NCBI RefSeq assembly: GCF_001655005.1
Contig: NZ_LXET01000051.1
Location: 7,033-71,032, forward strand
Direction of reading: 5' to 3'
Length of the DNA: 64,000 nt
Origin: Hafnia paralvei ATCC 29927
Lineage (GTDB): Bacteria; Pseudomonadota; Gammaproteobacteria; Enterobacterales; Enterobacteriaceae
Part shown: positions 1 through 8,111 of the stretch, piece after piece
Layout: each line of letters begins with the position of its first letter
Numbering within the stretch: position 1 is the first letter of the stretch
Translations under genes and position numbers: made by a program
Notes under the pieces: model-generated
The model's input: the letters and a program-made list of their open reading frames with translations, nothing else
Databases searched by the model: none
Told to the model about the DNA's origin: nothing

Positions 1-592
1 GATCGATCACTGTATTCTCGTGGCTGGTGATACACATCTTATTGATATTAAAACAGTTTATAGCCATCCACAGCCATTCCAACAGTGCAGCCAATTTCTG
101 AACGCGTATCCAAACTGGAAAATTGAGTACTGTGAAAGCACTGCAGCCGCAATGGAGAAAGTTGCTGCACTTAATTCGCCGCACGCCGCAGCGCTCGGTA
201 GCGAAGCAGGCGGCTCATTGTATGGACTTCAACCGTTGGAACAGAATCTGGCGAATCAACAACAAAACATCACTCGTTTCATCGTTCTAGCGCGCAAAGC
301 GATTGAAGTCACCTCTCAGGTTCCAGCTAAAACAACATTGATCATGGCTACCGGCCAGCAATCAGGTGCACTGGTTGAGGCGTTACTGGTATTCCGTGAC
401 CACAGTATCGTCATTACTAAGCTGGAGTCTCGCCCGATCAACGGTAACCCGTGGGAAGAGATGTTTTATCTGGATGTGCAGGCCAATATGAACGATGCAG
501 CTATGAAAGCAGCATTGAAAGACCTACAGGCAATTACGCGTTCGCAAAAAATACTGGGATGTTACCCAAGCGAAAACGTGGTTCCAGTTTAA
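1..592 (+). CDS. pheA: P-protein (chorismate mutase/prephenate dehydratase), 3' part
   Basis: Bifunctional phenylalanine-biosynthesis enzyme, cut by the window edge; the last ~196 residues remain. The fragment holds the end of the prephenate dehydratase domain, including the TRF motif (in NITRFIVLARK) that the family uses for catalysis, followed by the C-terminal ACT domain with the GALV and ESRP motifs that form the phenylalanine-binding site. The reading frame is open from base 2, and the GTG at base 20 is an internal codon, not a start. The C-terminus (GCYPSENVVPV) matches E. coli PheA nearly to its end. A hairpin terminator follows directly. It is convergent with the aroF-tyrA operon, as in E. 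coli. Identification is by recall of the E. coli protein and is secure. Confidence 0.97.
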   Translation, partial: IDHCILVAGDTHLIDIKTVYSHPQPFQQCSQFLNAYPNWKIEYCESTAAAMEKVAALNSPHAAALGSEAGGSLYGLQPLEQNLANQQQNITRFIVLARKAIEVTSQVPAKTTLIMATGQQSGALVEALLVFRDHSIVITKLESRPINGNPWEEMFYLDVQANMNDAAMKAALKDLQAITRSQKILGCYPSENVVPV

Positions 593-614
593 TCTACGCT
601 TGGTTCAAAATAAC

Positions 615-641
615 AAAGCCCGCATCTGCGGGCCTTTTTAT
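615..641 (+). terminator. pheA rho-independent terminator
   Basis: GCCCGCA (from 618) pairs with TGCGGGC (ending 633) around a very short loop, followed by a T-rich tract (TTTTTATTT). It lies 23 bases after the pheA stop and just before the convergent tyrA stop. Confidence 0.85.
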
Positions 642-657
642 TTCAAGTATTTAATAC

Positions 658-1779
658 TTATTTACGGCTATCATTGGCCTGACGCAATAGCGAACGACTT
701 TCTGCTTGGAAGTGCTGGGCATAATCGCCAAACCAGTGCTCTACTTTTTTAAAGCTATCGATAAACGCGGCTTTATCGTGGCTTTCTAATAGGGCTATCG
801 CTTCCCCAAACCGCTTATAGTAGCGTTTTATAAGAGCTAGATTATTTTCCGACGACATAATGATATCTGCGTATAACTGCGGATCTTGCGCAAATAAGCG
901 GCCAACCATCACCAGTTCCAATCGATAAATTGGAGATGACAACGCAAGCAGCTGTTCGAGCTGTACGTTCTCTTCAGCCAAATGCAAACCATAAGCAAAC
1001 GTTGCGAAGTGGCGCAGCGCCTGAATAAACGCCATATTCTGATCGTGCTCAACGGCGCTAATACGATGCAGTCTCGCCCCCCAAACCTGCAGCTGTTCTA
1101 ACAACCATTGATAAGCCTCAGGCTGACGACCATCGCAATACACGACAACCTGCTTAGCCAAGCTACCAACATCAGGGCCAAACATCGGATGCAGGCCCAG
1201 CACCGGTCCTTGGTGTGCAGCTAACATGGCCTGCAGCGGCTTATTTTTTACCGAGGCTAAATCTACGAGTACGCAATCATGAGGGAGCTGCGGTAGACGG
1301 TCAATCACCTGTTCAGTTAGATGAATTGGCACACTAACGATAACCATACCCGCATCCGCACATAACGATTCCGCTTGAGGCCAATCTTCCTGTTCAAGAA
1401 TGCGAACCTCATAGCCAGAGAGCTGTAATAGCTTCTCAAATAAGCGCCCCATCTGTCCGTGCCCACCAACAATGACGACCGGACGCAAGTCCGGCTTCAG
1501 GCTTTTAAAACCTTTGTCATTCTCACTGGAGTAAGACTCACGCATGACTCGACGCAAAACGTCCTCGATCAGATCCGGCGGTACTCCTAGCAGTTCCGCC
1601 TCTTTACGGCGAGAAGCCAGCATCGACGCTTCACGTTCAGGAACATAAATCGGCAATCCATATCGACTTTTAACTTCGCCAACTTCAGCCACGAGTTGCA
1701 GACGGCGCGCCAATAGATCCAGCAACCCCTTATCCACTTCATCGATCTGATCCCGCAATGCGGTGAGTTCCGCCACCAT
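658..1779 (-). CDS. tyrA: T-protein: chorismate mutase/prephenate dehydrogenase
   Basis: Fused enzyme of tyrosine biosynthesis that turns chorismate into prephenate and oxidises prephenate to 4-hydroxyphenylpyruvate with NAD+. Residues 1-90 are an AroQ-type chorismate mutase (VAELTALRDQIDEVD, RRLQLVAEVGEVKSRYGLP). The NAD-binding dehydrogenase starts near residue 100 with a Rossmann motif (VVIVGGHGQMGRLF), and the substrate-binding GLHPMFGPD follows at about 196. Its 373 residues match the E. coli length. The start lies 5 bases downstream of the aroF stop, so the two genes form one operon and both should follow TyrR control at the aroF promoter. Confidence 0.97.
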   Translation of the reverse strand: MVAELTALRDQIDEVDKGLLDLLARRLQLVAEVGEVKSRYGLPIYVPEREASMLASRRKEAELLGVPPDLIEDVLRRVMRESYSSENDKGFKSLKPDLRPVVIVGGHGQMGRLFEKLLQLSGYEVRILEQEDWPQAESLCADAGMVIVSVPIHLTEQVIDRLPQLPHDCVLVDLASVKNKPLQAMLAAHQGPVLGLHPMFGPDVGSLAKQVVVYCDGRQPEAYQWLLEQLQVWGARLHRISAVEHDQNMAFIQALRHFATFAYGLHLAEENVQLEQLLALSSPIYRLELVMVGRLFAQDPQLYADIIMSSENNLALIKRYYKRFGEAIALLESHDKAAFIDSFKKVEHWFGDYAQHFQAESRSLLRQANDSRK

Positions 1780-1784
1780 GATAC

Positions 1785-2867
1785 TTATTCTCCTGCGCTA
1801 CGGCTGCGTAGTGTGGCACCTAATTTCTGATGCATATCACGCAGCAGGTGATCGGTTGTTCCCCAATCGATACAGGCGTCAGTGACTGAAACACCGTATT
1901 TCATTTCGCTGCGTGGTTGCTCTGAACTCTGGTTACCTTCAAAAATATTACTTTCAAGCATAATACCAATAATAGACTGATTACCTGCACTAATCTGTTC
2001 GATAACGGACTCAGCAACCGCAGATTGACGGCGGAAATCCTTATTCGAGTTGGCGTGGCTACAGTCGATCATCAGCGCTGGACGCAAACCCGCTTTTTGC
2101 ATTTGGGCTTCACATTCAGCGACATGCTCAGCTGAGTAGTTTGGCGTTTTTCCACCACGGAGAATAACGTGACCGTGTGGGTTTCCTTGAGTTTGCAACA
2201 AACAAACTTGCCCAGATTGGTTGATACCGACAAAGCGATGGGCCATTGATGCTGCTTTCATCGCATTAATAGCGGTGCCCAAACTGCCGTCTGTACCATT
2301 CTTAAAGCCAACGGGCATTGATAAACCCGAAGCCATTTCACGGTGTGTTTGAGATTCGGTAGTACGCGCACCAATCGCAGACCAGCTAAACAGATCGCCC
2401 AAGAACTGTGGAGAATTCGGATCTAACGCTTCAGTTGCTAACGGCAACCCCATTTCAACCAAGCTCAAAAGAAGTTCGCGAGCTTTAATAAAACCGGTCT
2501 CTACATCAAATGAGCCATCCATGTGTGGATCATTAATCAATCCCTTCCAACCCACGGTGGTTCTTGGTTTTTCAAAGTACACACGCATCACGATATATAG
2601 CTGGTCACGCAACTCAGCTGAGATAGACTGCAAACGACGGGCATAATCAAGTGCAGCATCAGTATCATGAATAGAGCATGGTCCACAGACAACCAGCAAA
2701 CGATGATCTTTACCTTCCAGAATATTCGCAATGTCCTGACGTGAGGCTGCAATTTGCTCTTGCAACTGCGTGCTCAATGGGAAGCGATTTTTTAATTCTT
2801 CTGGTGTAATCAGTATTTGTTCGCCGCTAATGTGCACATTATTCAGTGCGTCTTTTTGCATAATCAT
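1785..2867 (-). CDS. aroF: DAHP synthase, tyrosine-sensitive isozyme
   Basis: Condenses phosphoenolpyruvate and erythrose 4-phosphate, the first step of the shikimate pathway. The N-terminus (MQKDALNNVHISGEQ) and the blocks VVCGPCSIHD, FEKPRTTVGWKGLINDP and GGKTPNYS are those of class I AroF rather than AroG or AroH. The protein has 360 residues. Two in-frame ATGs lie six bases apart; the upstream one (2867) has GCAGG seven bases before it and is chosen, though the second matches the E. coli start. AroF is feedback inhibited by tyrosine in E. coli. It is the first gene of aroF-tyrA, behind a TTGAAA/TATGGT promoter flanked by TyrR-like boxes. Confidence 0.96.
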   Translation of the reverse strand: MIMQKDALNNVHISGEQILITPEELKNRFPLSTQLQEQIAASRQDIANILEGKDHRLLVVCGPCSIHDTDAALDYARRLQSISAELRDQLYIVMRVYFEKPRTTVGWKGLINDPHMDGSFDVETGFIKARELLLSLVEMGLPLATEALDPNSPQFLGDLFSWSAIGARTTESQTHREMASGLSMPVGFKNGTDGSLGTAINAMKAASMAHRFVGINQSGQVCLLQTQGNPHGHVILRGGKTPNYSAEHVAECEAQMQKAGLRPALMIDCSHANSNKDFRRQSAVAESVIEQISAGNQSIIGIMLESNIFEGNQSSEQPRSEMKYGVSVTDACIDWGTTDHLLRDMHQKLGATLRSRSAGE

Positions 2868-2946
2868 GATAGTACCTGCCCTTTTTTAGTGATGACGCTC
2901 GTGATGGTTTTAATCTTTACTGCTAGCGTGAGTGCGTCTGAGAACC

Positions 2947-2974
2947 ACCATATCATGCCATGTAAACTTTTCAA
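2947..2974 (-). promoter_or_regulatory. aroF-tyrA promoter
   Basis: On the minus strand TTGAAA (2974-2969) and TATGGT (2952-2947) are separated by 16 bases. As I recall it, the E. coli aroF promoter has the same -35 and a similar -10. Transcription would start near 2940, giving a leader of about 70 bases before the aroF ATG. Confidence 0.6.
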
Positions 2975-2982
2975 CCCGTTAG

Positions 2983-3017
2983 TGTAAAGAAATAATTACC
3001 GTAAACTTTACACTACA
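2983..3017 (-). promoter_or_regulatory. TyrR-box-like operator pair upstream of aroF
   Basis: TyrR boxes follow TGTAAA-N6-TTTACA. Two imperfect matches sit end to end just upstream of the aroF -35: TGTAAA-N6-ATTACC at 2983-3000 and CGTAAA-N6-ACTACA at 3000-3017, which reads TGTAGT-N6-TTTACG on the minus strand. Their place upstream of a tyrosine-pathway promoter supports a TyrR role. Box strength cannot be judged by eye. Confidence 0.5.
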
Positions 3018-3114
3018 CTTTTAAACAAAATTTGAGGCGACACGCAGTTTTGCCATTACCCTGAAGTGCCCGAGTTTAAGCATGGTAAAATGTGCATTAC
3101 ATCATGGAGGACAC

Positions 3115-3831
3115 ATGCTTAAAGTCATCATTGTTGACGACGAACAACCCGCACGAGACGAGCTTAACGAACTGCTATCGAACAAGCCGGGTATTGAAGT
3201 GATAGCACAGTGCGGGAACGCCTTGGAAGCCATTCCAGCTATCCACAAATTGCAGCCTGATGTGATCTTTCTCGATATCCAGATGCCAAGGATCAGTGGC
3301 CTAGAATTAGTTTCAATGCTTGATCCTGACACCATGCCTTACATCGTTTTTGTCACCGCTTTTGACGAGTATGCTATTCAGGCATTTGAGAAACATGCCT
3401 TCGACTACCTACTAAAGCCCATTGATAGCAGTCGGTTAAATAAGACACTTGAACGTCTACAGAAAGGTGCGATCGTAAAGCAAAACTTACACCCATTTAG
3501 CGAACCTCCGCTAAAGCACATTCCGTGTCATGGATTGAATCGTATTTTTCTACTTAAGCTAGAAGAAGTTGAGTACCTCTCCTCTGAGCTCAGTGGAATC
3601 CACGTGGTTGGTATAAACCAAAGTGGGTATACGCAGCTAACGCTGAAAACATTGGAGGAAAAAACACCGTTTGTACGCTGCCATCGCCAATATATGGTTA
3701 ACGCCGATCAACTGCGTGAGATCCAACTGTTAGATAATGGCTCCGCTGAAGTTATCACGCATACGGGGAAAAAGATCCCTGTCAGCCGACGCTATCTAAA
3801 AAACTTAAAAGAGCGTTTAGGCATTACTTAG
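3115..3831 (+). CDS. btsR: LytTR-family response regulator, BtsR (YehT)-like
   Basis: DNA-binding response regulator of 238 residues. The receiver domain occupies residues 1-120 (KVIIVDDEQPARDEL; phosphoacceptor Asp in VIFLDIQMPRISGLE; switch Thr in VFVTAFDEYAI; Lys in DYLLKPID). A LytTR DNA-binding domain follows (RCHRQYMVNADQL, ISVSRRYLK-type end). The sequence follows E. coli BtsR closely in both domains. In E. coli BtsSR senses pyruvate and activates the pyruvate transporter gene btsT. The start at 3115 is chosen because GGAGG ends 6 bases upstream and the protein then begins MLKVIIVDDE; longer starts lack support. No histidine kinase gene lies beside it, unlike the btsS-btsR operon of E. 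coli, so it is an orphan here. Confidence 0.85.
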   Translation: MLKVIIVDDEQPARDELNELLSNKPGIEVIAQCGNALEAIPAIHKLQPDVIFLDIQMPRISGLELVSMLDPDTMPYIVFVTAFDEYAIQAFEKHAFDYLLKPIDSSRLNKTLERLQKGAIVKQNLHPFSEPPLKHIPCHGLNRIFLLKLEEVEYLSSELSGIHVVGINQSGYTQLTLKTLEEKTPFVRCHRQYMVNADQLREIQLLDNGSAEVITHTGKKIPVSRRYLKNLKERLGIT

Positions 3832-3892
3832 CAAATGTTCTTTACTATAGATAGGTGGCTATTTAATTCTTAATTTGACGCAAGGAGAAATA

Positions 3893-4243
3893 ATGAATAA
3901 ATATTTGCTGATTTCATGCCTTGTTCTTGCATCCTGTAGCCAATATCCCGGCAGAATTGATAAAGGCTCAGTGTGGTTCAACGCCGGTTTTGATGATGCG
4001 AGCTCGGGAAAAGTAGTACGCGATAACGACGCTCTGACAGAATGGTATGGGGATCCAGAAGTTGACCGCGCAGCCTATCTTGACGGCTATAACCACGGTG
4101 CTCACCGCTTATGCCAAGGTTCTGTCATTGAACAATGGGGTGCCCAAGGAAAGCCTTTCCCCGCCAGCTGTGATAGCGCCGTGAACATTGCCGAATTACG
4201 CCTTAAATGGCAGCAAGGATTAAACAAAACCTTTCCAAGATAG
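3893..4243 (+). CDS. small lipoprotein, DUF2799/YfiL-like
   Basis: A 116-residue protein with a lipoprotein signal peptide (MNKYLLISCLVLASC; lipobox LASC, lipidated Cys near residue 15). ATG 3893 is preceded by AAGGAG. The mature part carries the pattern WFNAGFDDASSG, then AAYLDGYNHGAHRLC with a Tyr/Gly-rich GxxxG-like segment typical of DUF2799 proteins. In E. coli a protein of this type (YfiL) lies near aroF, so position agrees, but the family match is from memory. Function unknown. It may be an outer-membrane lipoprotein, since residue +2 after Cys is Ser. Confidence 0.7.
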   Translation: MNKYLLISCLVLASCSQYPGRIDKGSVWFNAGFDDASSGKVVRDNDALTEWYGDPEVDRAAYLDGYNHGAHRLCQGSVIEQWGAQGKPFPASCDSAVNIAELRLKWQQGLNKTFPR

Positions 4244-4291
4244 GGATACATACTAAAAATCAATATGCATTTTTAAATATGTACCACTATG

Positions 4292-4305
4292 TTTATTTAG
4301 ATCAA
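4292..4305 (+). promoter_or_regulatory. FNR-box-like site upstream of dcuB-like gene
   Basis: TTTAT-N4-ATCAA matches the FNR consensus TTGAT-N4-ATCAA with one mismatch. A TATATG hexamer lies at 4324-4329 and TTATAA at 4333-4338, so the centre of the site is roughly 40 bases before a plausible start of transcription, the usual class II activator position. This fits anaerobic induction of a C4-dicarboxylate transporter. Inference only. Confidence 0.4.
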
Positions 4306-4378
4306 TTTTATTTGAAATTACTTTATATGTTTTTATAAACAGAGATCGCATTCGCAGAACAGCACATAAAGCTCATGG

Positions 4379-4409
4379 ATATTAACCCCTAATACTTTTG
4401 GGTTAATAT
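4379..4409 (+). repeat. 10-bp inverted repeat in the dcuB-like leader
   Basis: ATATTAACCC (4379-4388) and GGGTTAATAT (4400-4409) are exact inverted copies around an 11-base loop, ending 14 bases before the ATG and immediately before the Shine-Dalgarno AAGGGA. No T-run follows, so it is not a standard terminator. It could be an operator or an mRNA hairpin near the ribosome binding site. Confidence 0.6.
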
Positions 4410-4423
4410 TAAAAAGGGATCTT

Positions 4424-5767
4424 ATGATAACGCTACAGTTTGCGATAATTATACTTTGTTTGTTATTAGGGACGCGTTACGGCGGGATGGGACTTGGCCT
4501 CATCAGTGGGATTGGTCTTTTCTGCCTCACCTTTATTTTCGGCTTAGAGCCGGGGAAACCACCTGTAGAAGTTATTCTTACCATTCTGGCCGTGATCGGC
4601 TGTGCCTCTGTGTTACAAACCGCCGGTGGTTTGAACGTCATGATGCAGTTTGCCGAACGCCTGTTGCGTAAACACCCGCAGCACATCACTATTTTGGCAC
4701 CGCTAACCACATGGACGCTGACCTTCTTATGTGGCACAGGACACGTGGTTTACACCATGTTCCCTATCATTTCTGATATCGCGCTTAAAAAAGGTATTCG
4801 CCCTGAGCGTCCGATGGCTGTTGCATCCGTTGCTTCACAGATGGCAATCACCGCATCACCCGTTTCCGTTGCAGTCGTCTCTCTAGTTTCTATTTTGGGA
4901 GCTGCCCATGGAATTGGTCACGCCTATAGCATTCTCGAAATCTTAGCTATCTCTGTTCCCGCCTCACTATGCGGCGTCATTGTAGCCGCGCTTTGGAGCC
5001 TACGCCGCGGCAAAGATCTGGATAAAGACCCTGAATTTCAGGCAAAAGTCAGTGACCCTAAACAGCGCGAATTCATCTATGGAAATAGCGAAACCTTACT
5101 AAATCAGAAATTTTCCAAGCATGCTTATTGGTCTACCTGGATTTTCTTCGCCGCGATTCTGGTGGTTGTGCTGCTGGGGGCATTCTCCGATCTGCGTCCG
5201 TCTTATGAAATCAAAGGCGTGATGAAACCTCTATCAATGAATCTGGTTATCCAGATGATGATGTTGATCGCAGGTGCCATCATATTGATGGCTTGCAAGG
5301 TTAAGCCTGCGGATATCTCCAGCGGCGCAGTTTTCAAAGCCGGTATGGTGGCGATATTCTCCGTCTTCGGTGTTGCATGGATGAGCGATACTTTCTTCCA
5401 AGCGCATATGCAGGACTTAAAAGTCGTTCTGGAAGATGTGGTTAAATCGCAGCCTTGGACTTACGCTATTGTGCTCTTTTTAGTTTCCAAATTAGTGAAC
5501 AGCCAAGCAGCAGCATTAACGGCTATTGCTCCGATGGGGTTACAGCTCGGCGTTGATCCTAAAATGCTGATTGCATTCTTCCCAGCAGCCTATGGTTATT
5601 TTGTACTGCCAACGTATCCAAGCGATTTGGCCTGTATCGGTTTTGACCGCTCAGGCACAACGCGCATCGGCAAATTTATCATCAACCATAGCTTCATCAT
5701 CCCAGGCTTTATTGGCGTAATCACGTCCTGCATCGTGGGCTACGCGCTCGTGACCTCTTTCATGTAA
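4424..5767 (+). CDS. dcuB: anaerobic C4-dicarboxylate transporter, DcuA/DcuB family (DcuB-like)
   Basis: Inner-membrane transporter of 447 residues, the length of the Dcu family, with about 10-12 hydrophobic segments. The blocks LLRKHPQHITILAP, GTGHVVYTMFPII and FVLPTYPSDLACIGFDRSG resemble E. coli DcuB more than DcuA. Members exchange fumarate, aspartate or malate for succinate during fumarate respiration. ATG 4424 follows AAGGGA. It is a single-gene unit with its own terminator, not paired with fumB as E. coli dcuB is, so the symbol marks the closest paralogue and not proven orthology. An FNR-like site and a leader hairpin lie upstream. Confidence 0.85.
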   Translation: MITLQFAIIILCLLLGTRYGGMGLGLISGIGLFCLTFIFGLEPGKPPVEVILTILAVIGCASVLQTAGGLNVMMQFAERLLRKHPQHITILAPLTTWTLTFLCGTGHVVYTMFPIISDIALKKGIRPERPMAVASVASQMAITASPVSVAVVSLVSILGAAHGIGHAYSILEILAISVPASLCGVIVAALWSLRRGKDLDKDPEFQAKVSDPKQREFIYGNSETLLNQKFSKHAYWSTWIFFAAILVVVLLGAFSDLRPSYEIKGVMKPLSMNLVIQMMMLIAGAIILMACKVKPADISSGAVFKAGMVAIFSVFGVAWMSDTFFQAHMQDLKVVLEDVVKSQPWTYAIVLFLVSKLVNSQAAALTAIAPMGLQLGVDPKMLIAFFPAAYGYFVLPTYPSDLACIGFDRSGTTRIGKFIINHSFIIPGFIGVITSCIVGYALVTSFM

Positions 5768-5780
5768 AAATTGGTTTGCC

Positions 5781-5817
5781 AGCCAGCGCTTGGTCCCTCA
5801 GGCGCTGGCTTTTTTAT
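5781..5817 (+). terminator. terminator of dcuB-like gene
   Basis: AGCCAGCGC (5781-5789) pairs with GCGCTGGCT (5802-5810), a perfect 9-bp stem followed by a T-run. Confidence 0.9.
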
Positions 5818-5961
5818 TCACTCAATCGCATATAAATAAAGTGCATAACTTAGTGGCGAAAACATAAAAAATAAGCTAAATGAACCAGTTCTGAGCCTGC
5901 AGACGACCCGCTATAATGTGACGCTTGTCAACTTTGGCATTATCTCGTTACTGGAACCATC

Positions 5962-6726
5962 ATGCTTTCTACACGCGCATACCGCGCAATGCCCCTGTGC
6001 CTGTCTATTCTGTCAGCTTTAACTAGCTCAGCAGCTTTCGCCGATACCTCGCTATTCACGGCGATGGATGACCCTTCAACTGCGAAAAAAAGCTTTGATG
6101 GCAACGTTCAGGCGGGTTACAACTCTCAGTCAGGTAACTCCGAGAGTTCGAATCTGTTAGCGAATACAACGATGACCTGGTTTAACCCTGAAACGGCCTA
6201 TAGCCTGTGGGGTACCGCGAATAACACCAAATCAGGCGATACTCGCTCCTCTGAAAAATACCAAGCGGGTGCTCGCTCACGCTATAACCTTAGCCCTGAT
6301 AACTACATGTTCGGTCAGGGTAGCTGGCTTAATGACCGCTATGCTGGCTATGACTCGCGTTCTACCGGCACCTTAGGCTATGGCCGCCAAATGTTAGCGA
6401 CGCCGTCACAAAACTTACGTGTAGAATTTGGTCCTGGCGTTCGCCACGATGAATACCACGGCGGTGGGCGTGAGACGCAAGCGTTAGCCTATGCTGCCGG
6501 TAACTATGCCTATCAGCTCACCAAAAACACTCAGTTCACCCAAGGCGTCTCCGTGATGGCCAACGATGACACCACGGTTAACTCAGAGACTGCGCTAAAC
6601 GTAGGCATCAATGACGACTTCTCTTTGAGACTGTCATATAACATGGTTTACAACACTGAACCGCCAGCCAGTGCGCCGAAGAAGACTGATACATCAACGG
6701 CGATCACTCTGCAATATAACCTGTAG
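5962..6726 (+). CDS. YdiY-like outer membrane protein, DUF481
   Basis: Putative outer-membrane beta-barrel of 254 residues. A Sec signal peptide ends near residue 27 (LTSSAAFADTSLF). The mature part follows E. coli YdiY along its length: MDDPSTAKKSFDGNVQAGY, the duplicated W/Y-rich strands, ARSRYNLS, YGRQML and the C-terminal TAITLQYNL, whose final hydrophobic alternation suits BamA recognition. YdiY is described in E. coli as an acid-inducible protein of unknown function; the link to acid here is inference. It stands alone between two terminators. Position differs from E. coli ydiY. Confidence 0.8.
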   Translation: MLSTRAYRAMPLCLSILSALTSSAAFADTSLFTAMDDPSTAKKSFDGNVQAGYNSQSGNSESSNLLANTTMTWFNPETAYSLWGTANNTKSGDTRSSEKYQAGARSRYNLSPDNYMFGQGSWLNDRYAGYDSRSTGTLGYGRQMLATPSQNLRVEFGPGVRHDEYHGGGRETQALAYAAGNYAYQLTKNTQFTQGVSVMANDDTTVNSETALNVGINDDFSLRLSYNMVYNTEPPASAPKKTDTSTAITLQYNL

Positions 6727-6750
6727 AATCAGCTCGTTTAAGCTATAGAT

Positions 6751-6776
6751 AAGCCCGCTAAGTGCGGGCTTTTTTG
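6751..6776 (+). terminator. terminator of ydiY-like gene
   Basis: AAGCCCGC (6751-6758) pairs with GCGGGCTT (6764-6771) and is followed by T6. Confidence 0.9.
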
Positions 6777-6798
6777 TATTCGCCTTGCAAAAACAAGA

Positions 6799-6832
6799 CA
6801 AAAAAAGGGGTTAGCATTGAGCTAACCCCTTT
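6799..6832 (-). terminator. terminator of the rpsP-rimM-trmD-rplS operon
   Basis: Read on the minus strand, AAAGGGGTTAGC and GCTAACCCCTTT form a 12-bp stem (6804-6814 with 6821-6832) followed by a long T-run ending near 6799. It lies 26 bases after the rplS stop. Confidence 0.9.
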
Positions 6833-6857
6833 AAAACTAATAACGTTTGGATGTTGC

Positions 6858-7214
6858 TTACGCTTTAGCGCCCAGACGCTCTTTGATACGAGCTGATTTA
6901 CCGGTACGCTCACGCAGGTAGTACAGTTTAGCTTTACGAACGGCACCACGACGTTTAACAGTAATGCTGTCGATTACTGGTGAATGAGTCTGGAATACAC
7001 GCTCAACACCTTCGCCGTTAGAAATCTTACGAACAGTGAATGCAGAGTGCAGACCGCGGTTACGGATAGCGATAACCACGCCCTCGAATGCCTGCAGACG
7101 TTTTTTAGAACCTTCAACGACCCATACCTTAACTTCCAGAGAATCACCTGGACGGAATGCAGGTACGTCTTGCTTCATCTGCTCTTGTTCGATCTGTTTA
7201 ATAATGTTGCTCAT
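6858..7214 (-). CDS. rplS: 50S ribosomal protein bL19
   Basis: Ribosomal protein at the 30S-50S interface, 118 residues (E. coli 115). MSNIIKQIEQEQMKQDVP, VKVWVVEGSKKRLQAFEG and IRNRGLHSAFTVRK are essentially the bL19 signature; the extra residues are the C-terminal GAKA extension. Last gene of the rpsP-rimM-trmD-rplS operon, with a strong terminator behind it. In E. coli the operon's ribosomal proteins are made far more than RimM and TrmD. Confidence 0.98.
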   Translation of the reverse strand: MSNIIKQIEQEQMKQDVPAFRPGDSLEVKVWVVEGSKKRLQAFEGVVIAIRNRGLHSAFTVRKISNGEGVERVFQTHSPVIDSITVKRRGAVRKAKLYYLRERTGKSARIKERLGAKA

Positions 7215-7277
7215 AATATGTCTCTTACCCTAGGTAAACTGATATATCGGGTCGTTCAGCCTTGTTAAACAAGTCTC

Positions 7278-8045
7278 TTAAACGTTCCCTTCATGGTCTT
7301 GCTGTTCTAGACGATATTCCTTACGGAACTCGGCTAACAGCTTCGCTTGCTCGTCAGTCAGAGCTAGGCTTTCTAGAAGTTCAGGTCTTCTAAGCCAGGT
7401 ACGGCCCAGCGACTGCTTCAAGCGCCAGCGACGAATCTCTGCATGATTTCCCGACAGTAAAACTGGCGGTACCGCCATGCCTTCTAACACTTCAGGGCGG
7501 GTAAAGTGCGGACAATCCAGAAGCCCGTCAGCGAATGAATCTTCCTCTGCTGAAGCTTGATGACCCAGAACTCCCGGAATAAACCGTGAGACAGAATCAA
7601 TCAGCGTCATGGCAGGAAGCTCACCGCCGCTGAGTACGTAATCGCCGATTGACCATTCTTCATCAATTTCGGTTTGAATCACGCGCTCATCAATACCTTC
7701 ATACCGGCCACAAACTAGAATCAACTTCTCATTTGTTGCCAGTTCGCAAACCCCTTGCTGGTCAAGTTTGCGACCCTGCGGCGAGAGATAGATCACTTTC
7801 GCCCCTTCGCCTGCCGCTGCTTTTGCAGCGTGGATAGCTTCCCGTAAAGGTTGCACCATCATCAACATTCCCGGACCTCCGCCGTAAGGGCGATCGTCAA
7901 CGGTACGATGTCGATCGTGCGTGAAATCGCGAGGACTCCAGCACTGCACGCTTAGCAGGCCATTTTTAACAGCCCGGCTAGTTACCCCGTAATCAGTGAT
8001 TGCGCGGAACATCTCAGGAAACAGGCTAACTATACCGATCCACAT
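7278..8045 (-). CDS. trmD: tRNA (guanine-37-N1)-methyltransferase
   Basis: SPOUT-class methyltransferase that makes m1G37 in tRNAs reading CNN codons and so prevents +1 frameshifts. The 255 residues begin MWIGIVSLFPEMF. The deep trefoil knot that binds S-adenosylmethionine shows as LILVCGRYEGIDERV (about 108-122) and IGDYVLSGGELPAM (about 133-146), and the catalytic Asp lies in the flexible EEDSFADG segment. Third gene of the rpsP operon, 63 bases before rplS and 66 bases after rimM. Confidence 0.98.
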   Translation of the reverse strand: MWIGIVSLFPEMFRAITDYGVTSRAVKNGLLSVQCWSPRDFTHDRHRTVDDRPYGGGPGMLMMVQPLREAIHAAKAAAGEGAKVIYLSPQGRKLDQQGVCELATNEKLILVCGRYEGIDERVIQTEIDEEWSIGDYVLSGGELPAMTLIDSVSRFIPGVLGHQASAEEDSFADGLLDCPHFTRPEVLEGMAVPPVLLSGNHAEIRRWRLKQSLGRTWLRRPELLESLALTDEQAKLLAEFRKEYRLEQQDHEGNV

Positions 8046-8111
8046 AACTCAATCCACATAGCGCCATACCCTTTCAACAACGGATGCTACACGCCTTCCA
8101 ATAATTGGAGG

